Source: an uncultured Chloroflexota bacterium
GTDB taxonomy: Bacteria; Chloroflexota; Anaerolineae; Aggregatilineales; Phototrophicaceae
Direction of reading: 5' to 3'
NCBI GenBank assembly: GCA_903904765.1
Contig: CAIVEA010000064.1
Span: 1 to 5,094 of the forward strand
Length of the DNA: 5,094 nucleotides
The notes under the pieces were generated by a model. It worked only from the letters and a program-made list of their open reading frames with translations, did not search any database and had not been told where the DNA came from. This document shows positions 1-5,094 of this stretch, one piece after another; position 1 is the stretch's first letter, and every line of letters begins with the position of its first letter. The translations under genes and the position numbers were made by a program.

Positions 1-77
1 CCCCCACTCAAAAATACAAACGCTAGTACGCCTAGAAGAATAATCAGACCGACCAGAATGAGCACGCGACCGCGCAT
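1..77 (-). CDS. N-terminus of a membrane-anchored protein, possibly CpaB/RcpC-like Flp pilus assembly protein (partial)
   Basis: Only the first 25 codons are inside the window; the gene continues beyond base 1. The start at 77 is preceded by a strong Shine-Dalgarno sequence (GGAGGG, 4 nt before the ATG). An in-frame ATG at 89 is possible but overlaps that site. The peptide starts M-R-G-R and then runs into a strongly hydrophobic stretch (about residues 5-23, rich in L, I, V, F) ending in S-G-G. This is a short positively charged N-terminus plus one membrane helix or uncleaved signal anchor. From memory, Chloroflexota CpaB/RcpC proteins with a SAF domain begin in just this way and often lie next to two-component genes and Tad pilus genes. 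With 25 residues the family cannot be proven; any small signal-anchored protein would look similar. It has its own promoter upstream, so it is probably not strictly co-transcribed with the histidine kinase gene. Confidence 0.55.
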   Translation of the reverse strand, partial: MRGRVLILVGLIILLGVLAFVFLSG

Positions 78-81
78 ACGT

Positions 82-87
82 CCCTCC
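82..87 (-). promoter_or_regulatory. Ribosome binding site of the partial membrane protein gene
   Basis: On the minus strand this reads GGAGGG, 4 nt before the ATG at 77. It is the best Shine-Dalgarno match seen at any start in the window and decides for the start at 77 over the in-frame ATG at 89, which it nearly touches. Confidence 0.6.
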
Positions 88-166
88 ATCAGGCATTTAA
101 GTGCTTCACCCGCAGCGCCCTTCGCTGACGAGCAAAGAGAGGTTCCGCGAAATGTAATGTGTTTCT

Positions 167-194
167 AGTGTAGTCCAATCGCTAGGACTGTCAA
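167..194 (-). promoter_or_regulatory. Sigma-70-like promoter for the partial membrane protein gene
   Basis: On the minus strand a perfect -35 hexamer TTGACA (194-189) is followed by a 16-nt spacer and TACACT (172-167), which matches 4 of 6 bases of the TATAAT consensus. Transcription would begin near 160, giving a leader of about 80 nt before the start codon at 77. The spacer contains a small inverted repeat, AGTCC/GGACT (172-176 and 185-189), that could be an operator but is short enough to be chance. The promoter lies just after the histidine kinase stop, so the downstream gene can be expressed independently of the two-component operon. Confidence 0.5.
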
Positions 195-233
195 ATAGCG
201 TGAAGTTTGAATACCGTTTACCCAACATTCGAC

Positions 234-1307
234 TTAGAATGCATCATCGCTGGATGGCAGTTCGAGATGAACCCGTGTGCCATCTTTCTCACCGCTGGAC
301 ACCGATACCGACCCACCGACCAGTTCAAACTTCTCTTTGAGCGTAATCAGCCCCTGCGAACGAGGTTCGACATGAGTCTCATCGCTGGAATTGAAGATCA
401 CTTCGGCATCGAAACCGCGCCCGTTATCTTCCACATCCACCTTAATCCGATCACTCGCCATATCGAGGCGCACCATCAACTCATTTGCGCTGGCGTAATC
501 CCGCGCATTGGTCATCAGTTCTTGAATACCCCGGAACAGCATCACTTCGCGATGGGTTTCGAGGCGACGTTCTTCACCCAACAATTCCAGTTTCACCTCG
601 ATATCGTTCTTATCTTTGAACGAGTCGATGTAGCGTCGTACAGTCGGCACTACGCCCAAATCGTCCAGCATCATCGGACGCAAGTCAAAAATGAAATCGC
701 GCACCTTCTGGAAGGTCACACTGGCGGTGTCTTTCAAGTTCTTGAGTTCTTCGGCAGCACGGGCGGGGTCGCGGTCAAACAACCGCTGGCAAATTTCGGT
801 TTGCAGGATGAAGTTGGTCAGGGACTGCGCCGGGCCATCGTGCATCAGTCGCGCCAGTTTCTGCTTCTCTTCTTCCTGCGCCTGCACCACGCGCACGATG
901 TTAATCGAAGCCTTTTGCGGGCCAGCAGACGCGGCTGGGGTTTCGGCAGGCGCTTCGAGTCCGCTGGTTCCCTGCAAACCGCGAAGCACTTCAGACAGAA
1001 CCTTCTGCTCCGTTTCCAGATTATCGCGCTGTGCTTGAAACTTTTCTAGCTGCCCGCGCATAGTCGAAAGGCGGAAACGGGCATCAATCGCCTCATCATA
1101 CTTCTGGCGAATGTCCTGTCGGGGGACGGTTTCGATATTGTCCTGAATCGTGCGTAGTTCACTGGCAATATCAGCATTACGGGTCGTTTCTCGATCCACC
1201 ATCAACTGGGTTTGATCAATCTGTCCCTTGAATTCGCTTAGGCGATCTTTCACCCGCTTCATCTCGGTAGTAATCATCTCGATCAGTTCGTTTTTTGTGT
1301 CGGCCAT
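234..1307 (-). CDS. DegS-like soluble sensor histidine kinase (HisKA_3 / HATPase_c)
   Basis: This 357-residue kinase should autophosphorylate on a histidine and pass the phosphate to the response regulator encoded just upstream. Residues about 1-112 are a charged helical coiled-coil sensor region without a membrane segment. Part of it (I-R-Q-K-Y-D-E-A near 66-73) resembles the DegS sensor domain. A Pro/Ala-rich linker (about 113-133) leads to the dimerisation/phosphoacceptor helix with Q-A-Q-E-E-E-K and M-H-D-G-P-A-Q, phospho-His being H156. L-R-P-M-M-L-D-D-L-G (209-218) is the typical second HisKA_3 motif. The ATPase domain shows the N box (E263, N267), D-N-G-R-G-F-D (294-300), and a modified G2 region Q-G-L-I-T-L-K-E-K (318-326). 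The protein is predicted to be cytoplasmic. The start is preceded by a modest GAGAG, 3 nt from the ATG, and lies 14 nt after the regulator stop, so the two genes form an operon. No clear terminator hairpin follows the stop. Family assignment is strong; the signal sensed is unknown. Confidence 0.95.
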   Translation of the reverse strand: MADTKNELIEMITTEMKRVKDRLSEFKGQIDQTQLMVDRETTRNADIASELRTIQDNIETVPRQDIRQKYDEAIDARFRLSTMRGQLEKFQAQRDNLETEQKVLSEVLRGLQGTSGLEAPAETPAASAGPQKASINIVRVVQAQEEEKQKLARLMHDGPAQSLTNFILQTEICQRLFDRDPARAAEELKNLKDTASVTFQKVRDFIFDLRPMMLDDLGVVPTVRRYIDSFKDKNDIEVKLELLGEERRLETHREVMLFRGIQELMTNARDYASANELMVRLDMASDRIKVDVEDNGRGFDAEVIFNSSDETHVEPRSQGLITLKEKFELVGGSVSVSSGEKDGTRVHLELPSSDDAF

Positions 1308-1321
1308 AGTCTCTCACACAC

Positions 1322-2029
1322 TTATGGGATATTACTATTCGATGATTTCTTCATCTGCACCCAACCGCGCCGGATGGCATTCACCGCCGCCTGTGTCCGG
1401 TCTTCCACATTCAGCTTTTTGAGGATCGAGGTCATGTGGTTCTTGACCGTCTGCTGACTAATCTGCAACTTGGCGGCGATCTCTTTGTTGCTCAGGCCAT
1501 CCGTCACAAATTGCAGAATTTCCATTTCACGCGGGCTGAGAGGAATAAAATGCTCCTCGGCATCCACGATATACGGCCCACTCATCGCTTCGACACTGGC
1601 CTGAATCCAGCTTTCCACCTGACGGGCATCCAACCGTTCGCCGCCCACAATGTAATGCCCTCTGGCGACATCGCGAATCACTTCCACCAGATCATCCGGC
1701 GTGATGTCTTTGGAGCAGTAGGCCGAAGCCCCGGTTCGCATGGCGTGTAGCACTTGTTCGGCATCGTGATAGGCGGTGAGAATGACAATCGCAGCGGTGT
1801 TGCGCTCGGTCTTGAGATGGCGGGCAGCCTGCAAGCCATTCATGCGGGGCAAATTCACATCCATCAAGATGACATCCGGCTGAAGATGACGGGCGGTACT
1901 GACTGCGCTCTCGCCATCCTCGCTCATGCCGACCACCTCAATATCATCTTCAAGGCTGAGTGCTTTCTGCAACCCATCCCGAAAAAGCGGATGATCTTCA
2001 ACTATCATAACCCGTATTTTGCTCGACAT
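1322..2029 (-). CDS. DegU-like NarL/LuxR-family response regulator
   Basis: This 235-residue two-domain regulator pairs with the histidine kinase downstream. The receiver domain (about 5-122) has the acidic pair E11/D12, phosphoacceptor D57 in the L-M-D-V-N-L-P context, the switch threonine T85 and the conserved lysine K107. After a linker (about 125-162) comes a LuxR-type helix-turn-helix, starting L-S-P-R-E-M-E-I-L (164-172) and continuing with G-L-S-N-K-E-I-A (178-185) and T-V-K-N-H (194-198). It ends D-R-T-Q-A-A-V (210-216) and R-R-G-W-V-Q-M (220-226), closely like the DegU tail. The reading frame is open back to 2197, but the family core starts at the Met at 2029 (M-S-S-K-I-R-V), giving the usual length. 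In-frame ATGs at 2044 and 2113 are alternatives, and no start has a convincing Shine-Dalgarno sequence at good spacing. It is the first gene of the operon. Its DNA targets are unknown; the divergent intergenic region is a natural candidate. Confidence 0.93.
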   Translation of the reverse strand: MSSKIRVMIVEDHPLFRDGLQKALSLEDDIEVVGMSEDGESAVSTARHLQPDVILMDVNLPRMNGLQAARHLKTERNTAAIVILTAYHDAEQVLHAMRTGASAYCSKDITPDDLVEVIRDVARGHYIVGGERLDARQVESWIQASVEAMSGPYIVDAEEHFIPLSPREMEILQFVTDGLSNKEIAAKLQISQQTVKNHMTSILKKLNVEDRTQAAVNAIRRGWVQMKKSSNSNIP

Positions 2030-2159
2030 GGAATTCACGCCCATTACCCACTTCTGCCATTGGTCACAACCCCCTCCCCGCAGTAATTCTTCCTGCGACC
2101 CAAAAGGAGTCATAACAAACTGACGTTCCTGACGAATGAGCGAACGCCGATTACATGGG

Positions 2160-2189
2160 AGTATACAACGGAACGCGAACCGCCTGCAA
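2160..2189 (-). promoter_or_regulatory. Weak candidate promoter for the response regulator-kinase operon
   Basis: On the minus strand TTGCAG (2189-2184) precedes TATACT (2165-2160) with an 18-nt spacer. The -10 matches 5 of 6 consensus bases, the -35 only 3 of 6. If used, transcription would begin near 2152, which would rule out translation from the upstream end of the open frame at 2197 and leave 2113, 2044 or 2029 as starts. This is a tentative consensus match only. Confidence 0.22.
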
Positions 2190-2207
2190 CCGAACACTAC
2201 CTATGCA

Positions 2208-2227
2208 TTTTGCGCCGACAGGCAAAA
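2208..2227. promoter_or_regulatory. Inverted repeat overlapping the -35 of the kinase-STAND gene, candidate operator
   Basis: TTTTGC (2208-2213) and GCAAAA (2222-2227) form perfect 6-bp arms around an 8-nt centre, and the centre contains most of the CCGACA -35 candidate (2215-2220). A dimeric regulator bound here would cover the promoter of the plus-strand gene. The neighbouring NarL/LuxR-type regulator is an obvious candidate, but nothing in the sequence proves it. No U-rich tail follows, so it is not a good terminator. Confidence 0.3.
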
Positions 2228-2243
2228 CGCGGCACAATATACT
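2215..2243 (+). promoter_or_regulatory. Sigma-70-like promoter for the kinase-STAND gene
   Basis: CCGACA (2215-2220, 4 of 6 consensus) is followed by a 17-nt spacer and TATACT (2238-2243, 5 of 6 consensus). The predicted transcript begins near 2250, about 32 nt before the start codon at 2282. No clear Shine-Dalgarno sequence is visible in that short leader. The inverted repeat at 2208-2227 overlaps the -35. Confidence 0.4.
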
Positions 2244-2281
2244 CATTGTAATCTTCACCTACAGATCAACGGTTACAGATC

Positions 2282-5094
2282 ATGTCAGATTTGATTGGCT
2301 CCATTGTAAAGGGCTATGAAGTCCGCGAAAAAATCGGTGCGGGAGGGTTCGGCGCAGTCTACCGTGCTTTCCAGCCCGTCATAGAGCGTGAAGTCGCCAT
2401 CAAAATCATTTTGCCCGAACACGCCAACCTCCCCGAATTCATTCGGGGATTTGAGTCCGAAGCGCAGATCGTCGCACACCTCGAACATCCCTACATCATC
2501 CCGCTGTACGACTACTGGCGCGACCCGGATGGTGCGTTTCTGGTCATGCGGTACCTGCGGGCGGGTAGCCTGACCAAACGCTTGCAACAGGGGGCGCTCT
2601 CCCCCACTGATGTGCTACGCATCACCGAGCAGATCAGCAGCGCGTTAGCCACTGCCCACCGTAACGGAGTCGTTCACCGCGACCTGAAGCCCGATAACAT
2701 CCTGCTGGATGACGAACAGAATGCCTACCTGACCGACTTCGGAATCGCCAAACTGGTCGGCAAGGACATGAGCGACCAGAACGTGTCGGGTTCGTTGCGC
2801 TATATCGCCCCCGAACAACTCCGCGCTGAACCGGCCTCCGTCACTGCCGACATCTATAGCCTCGGCCTGATGATCTACGAAATGCTCACCGGGCAATATC
2901 CCTTCGGGGAACTCACACCTTCCCAAATCGTGATGAAGCACCTCGAAGACCCGCTGCCGGACATCAGCGAAGTGCTACCGGATTTGCCCTATGCGGTAGA
3001 CCGCATCTTGCAGAAGGCCACGCGCAAAAATCCAACTGAACGCTATACCGACCCACGTGAGATCGCCGCTGACCTGCGCGAGGCACTCACCCAGACCACC
3101 GCCGTTGATCTAACTCCGATTCCTGATTTCAGCAGCATCACCAACCCCTACAAAGGGTTACGCGCCTTCCGCGAAGCCGATGCTGCCGACTTCTTCGGTC
3201 GGGATACGCTTGTCCAGCAAATTCTGGAACGGCTAACCGACACTCACCGTTATCAGCGTTTCCTGTCCGTCGTTGGCCCCAGCGGGTCGGGCAAATCCAG
3301 CGTGGTACGGGCGGGCGTAGTCCCTGCCCTGCGAAACGGGAGCATCTCGCAAGCTGACCGCTGGTTCATCGTGGATATGGTTCCCGGCGCACACCCGCTG
3401 CGGCAACTCGAAGCGGCGCTGCTGTCGGTGGCGCTGCGTCCGCCCGCCCGCCTGTATGAAATGCTGAAATCCGACGAAAACAGCCTACTCTGGGCAGTAG
3501 ACCGTGTGCTGGCGGATGCTGACAGCGAACTGCTGCTCATCGTGGATCAATTCGAGGAAATCTTCACCAGCGTCGAGAGCGAAGAAGAACGTCTGCACTT
3601 CCTCACGCTGCTCAAGAACGCTGTCACCGCACCGGACTCACGCTTGCGCCTCATTATCACGCTGCGTGCGGACTTCACAGACCGTCCGCTGGAGTATGTT
3701 GAATTTGGCGAGCTGATGCGCCAGCGCACCGAGTTCGTGCTGCCGCTATCAGCTGATGAGATTGAAAGTGCCATCACCGGCCCCGCAAACCGAGTCGGTC
3801 TGATCGTAGAACCGGCGTTGGTGGCCGCCATCGTCGCCGATGTGCGTGAAGAACCCGGGGCGCTGCCGCTACTGCAATATGCCCTGACCGAAGTATTTGA
3901 ACGACGCGAAAGCAACCGACTGACATTAAATGCCTATCGAGACAGCGGCGGCGTGTTGGGGGCGCTGGCACGCCGCGCCGAGGAAGTGTACGTATCGCTG
4001 GCAGACGGTCAGCAGCGCATCGTCCGACAGATGCTACTGCGATTGGTCACGCTGGGTGAAGGCACGGAAGATACACGCCGCCGCGCCCGCCGCGCCGAAA
4101 TCGTGGATGTGGTGAAAGACAACGCCACACTGCAAACCGTGTTAGATCATTTTGGGCAATACCGCTTGCTCACCTTCGATTTTGAACCCGGAACCCGTGA
4201 ACCCACGCTGGAAGTGGCGCACGAAGCCCTCATCCGCGAATGGCAGCGCCTGCGGGGGTGGCTGGATACCAGCCGCGCCGATGTGCGTTTGCAACGGGTA
4301 CTCGCCAGCGAAGCGGGCGAATGGGAAAAGAACCGTCAGGACACCAGTTTCTTGCTCAGTGGCGCACGGCTGACCTCCTACGAAGAATGGACTGTCACCA
4401 CTGACCTCGCACTCACCGACCGCGAACGTGCCTATATTGATGCCAGCATTGAGGAGCGCAGCCAACGCAACGCCGCCGAAGAAGAGCGCAAGCGCCGCGA
4501 AGAAGAAACCGCCCGACGCGCCGAACAATTCGCCAAACGCGCCCAGCAACTGCGCCGCGCCGCCACCTTGCTCGGAATCGTCGGGGCACTGGCAGTGGTA
4601 GCCGTGATTATCTCCATCACGCAGGTATCCAGCACGCAGGTGCAGGTAGCCGCCGGACAAACGCAAATCGCAGGCATACAGCCTACGTTGGAAGTCGCGC
4701 AAAGTCAGATTGACGGCGCACAGACCGAAATCGCGGGGGTGCAGCCCACCCTGCAAGACGCGCAAAGCCAGATCAGCAGCGCCCAGACACAAGTCGCGGG
4801 CGTACAACCGACCGTTACCGCCGCGCAAGCCCAGATCGAAGGGGCGCAGACGCAGATCGCAGGCGTGCAGCCCACGCTGCAAGCCGGACAGACGCAGGTC
4901 GCCGGGGTCGAGCCTACGCTCAACAGCGCCAACGCCCGCGTTGCCGGAGCAGAAACACAGGTCGCCGCCGTACAGCCCACGATTGCCGCCGCCGAAGGCC
5001 AACTCAGCGCGGCGCAGACGCAGGTGGCGGGGGTGCAGCCCACGCTGCAAGCCGGACAGACGCAGGTCGCCGGGGTTGAACCCACCCTCAACGC
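2282..5094 (+). CDS. Ser/Thr protein kinase-nSTAND1 NTPase fusion with TM helix and heptad repeat array (partial, C-terminus missing)
   Basis: One frame stays open from the ATG at 2282 to the window end (at least 937 residues). An in-frame stop at 2249 with no other ATG after it fixes the start. Residues about 12-270 are a Hanks-type kinase: glycine loop G-A-G-G-F-G-A-V (19-26), K41, helix-C E60, H-R-D-L-K-P-D-N (132-139), D-F-G (152-154), A-P-E (176-178), D190 and R254, so it should be active. N-P-Y-K-G-L-R-A-F (288-296) and F-F-G-R (304-307) open an nSTAND1-type NTPase. This has Walker A G-P-S-G-S-G-K-S (332-339), Walker B ending in D422 with Q-F-E-E after it, a sensor-like T-L-R-A-D-F (460-465), E-P-G-A-L-P-L-L-Q (524-532) and H-E-A-L-I-R-E-W (647-654). 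A highly charged helix (about 724-760) precedes one membrane helix (about 761-780). From residue 793 a 7-residue-based repeat array runs to the edge. Kinase and NTPase are probably cytoplasmic and the array outside. In this family WD40 or similar sensor repeats often follow. Substrates and ligand are unknown. Confidence 0.93.
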   Translation, partial: MSDLIGSIVKGYEVREKIGAGGFGAVYRAFQPVIEREVAIKIILPEHANLPEFIRGFESEAQIVAHLEHPYIIPLYDYWRDPDGAFLVMRYLRAGSLTKRLQQGALSPTDVLRITEQISSALATAHRNGVVHRDLKPDNILLDDEQNAYLTDFGIAKLVGKDMSDQNVSGSLRYIAPEQLRAEPASVTADIYSLGLMIYEMLTGQYPFGELTPSQIVMKHLEDPLPDISEVLPDLPYAVDRILQKATRKNPTERYTDPREIAADLREALTQTTAVDLTPIPDFSSITNPYKGLRAFREADAADFFGRDTLVQQILERLTDTHRYQRFLSVVGPSGSGKSSVVRAGVVPALRNGSISQADRWFIVDMVPGAHPLRQLEAALLSVALRPPARLYEMLKSDENSLLWAVDRVLADADSELLLIVDQFEEIFTSVESEEERLHFLTLLKNAVTAPDSRLRLIITLRADFTDRPLEYVEFGELMRQRTEFVLPLSADEIESAITGPANRVGLIVEPALVAAIVADVREEPGALPLLQYALTEVFERRESNRLTLNAYRDSGGVLGALARRAEEVYVSLADGQQRIVRQMLLRLVTLGEGTEDTRRRARRAEIVDVVKDNATLQTVLDHFGQYRLLTFDFEPGTREPTLEVAHEALIREWQRLRGWLDTSRADVRLQRVLASEAGEWEKNRQDTSFLLSGARLTSYEEWTVTTDLALTDRERAYIDASIEERSQRNAAEEERKRREEETARRAEQFAKRAQQLRRAATLLGIVGALAVVAVIISITQVSSTQVQVAAGQTQIAGIQPTLEVAQSQIDGAQTEIAGVQPTLQDAQSQISSAQTQVAGVQPTVTAAQAQIEGAQTQIAGVQPTLQAGQTQVAGVEPTLNSANARVAGAETQVAAVQPTIAAAEGQLSAAQTQVAGVQPTLQAGQTQVAGVEPTLN
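4658..5094 (+). repeat. In-frame tandem array of 63-bp and 42-bp units encoding 21- and 14-residue heptad modules (continues past the window)
   Basis: Eight units are visible: 4658-4720, 4721-4783, 4784-4846, 4847-4888 (short), 4889-4951, 4952-5014, 5015-5056 (short) and 5057-5094 (cut by the edge). A full unit is three heptads of the type Q-T-Q-V-A-G-V, Q-P-T-L-x-x-A and x-x-Q-I-x-G-A; the short ones lack the third. In every heptad, residue 4 is I, V or L and residue 7 is V, A or G, the 3-4 hydrophobic spacing of a coiled coil. A Pro sits in the second heptad of every unit, which is unusual for a continuous coil. The array starts 12 residues after the membrane helix and is rich in Q, A, G, T and V, without Cys or aromatic residues, as for a stalk or spacer. 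Helical stalk is inference; another repetitive fold is possible. Confidence 0.9.
4847..5094 (+). repeat. 168-bp higher-order duplication within the heptad array
   Basis: The block 4847-5014 (units of 14, 21 and 21 residues) starts again at 5015, offset by exactly 168 bp or 56 codons. A 44-nt stretch is identical between 4865-4908 and 5033-5076. Over the 80 nt that can be compared (4847-4926 with 5015-5094) I count 10 differences, at least 6 of them at third codon positions without amino-acid change. The second copy is cut by the window end, so the number of copies is unknown. Confidence 0.85.

Noticed and set aside
207..1049. Plus-strand open frame of 280 codons
   Set aside because: It lies antisense to the histidine kinase, whose H, N and G box motifs are all intact; the translation shows no recognisable domain.
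1436..2086. Two plus-strand frames (1436-1750 and 1754-2086)
   Set aside because: Both are antisense to the response regulator and show no family motif.
2079..2097. CGCAG/CTGCG inverted repeat as a terminator or operator
   Set aside because: Arms are only 5 bp with a 9-nt loop and there is no T-run; too weak to call.
2285..2941. Minus-strand frames (2285-2587 and 2645-2941) within the kinase domain
   Set aside because: They oppose conserved kinase motifs such as H-R-D and D-F-G in the plus frame.
3253..3971. Minus-strand Ser/Arg-rich frames and a plus-strand frame over the NTPase region
   Set aside because: Composition is typical of out-of-frame GC-rich coding DNA; the plus frame of the NTPase carries Walker A and B motifs.
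4142..5050. Minus-strand open frame of 302 codons with a repetitive Leu/Arg/Gly-rich product
   Set aside because: It is the mirror of the kinase-STAND gene. The repetition is the antisense image of the 63-bp units, whose lengths are multiples of 3 and so keep any stop-free frame open.
4705..5091. Minus-strand Cys-rich repeated product (C-T-P-A-T-C-V-C type), which could pass for a metal-binding or surface protein
   Set aside because: It is the reverse complement of the Q-T-Q-V-A-G-V-Q-P-T repeat. The plus-strand frame is continuous with well-conserved upstream domains and shows silent-site substitution, so the Cys pattern is an artefact.
4658..5094. CRISPR array
   Set aside because: The repeats are directly adjacent in frame with no unique spacers and encode a regular heptad peptide.

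Overview
The window looks like a signalling region from a Chloroflexota bacterium, probably Anaerolineae-like. This rests on a protein kinase fused to an nSTAND1-type NTPase, a DegS/DegU-like pair beside what looks like a CpaB-type gene, and a moderately GC-rich base composition. No rRNA or marker gene is present, so the taxonomic call is inference.

The left part reads on the minus strand. A NarL/LuxR-family response regulator (DegU-like, start at 2029, stop at 1322) is followed after 14 nt by a soluble DegS-like sensor histidine kinase (1307 to 234). About 156 nt further on, behind its own sigma-70-like promoter and a strong ribosome binding site, a third minus-strand gene starts at 77 and leaves the window. 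Only 25 residues are visible: a short basic N-terminus and a hydrophobic segment, as expected for a CpaB/RcpC-like Flp (Tad) pilus protein or another membrane-anchored protein.

The right part reads on the plus strand. From 2282 to the window end runs one uninterrupted frame of at least 937 codons that begins divergently from the response regulator. In order it encodes a Hanks-type Ser/Thr kinase, an nSTAND1-type NTPase with Walker A and B motifs, a charged helical segment, one transmembrane helix, and a tandem array of 7-residue modules grouped in 21- and 14-residue units. The array is still running when the sequence ends, so the C-terminal part (in this family often WD40 or another repeat sensor) is not visible.

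The 252-nt divergent intergenic region carries a plausible promoter for the large kinase, with a 6-bp-arm inverted repeat over its -35 element, and a weaker candidate promoter for the two-component operon. Together the window shows a cytoplasmic two-component system and a membrane-anchored kinase/STAND receptor sharing a control region, next to a possible pilus or envelope gene. The most unusual feature is the heptad-based repeat array, which contains a recent 168-bp higher-order duplication.
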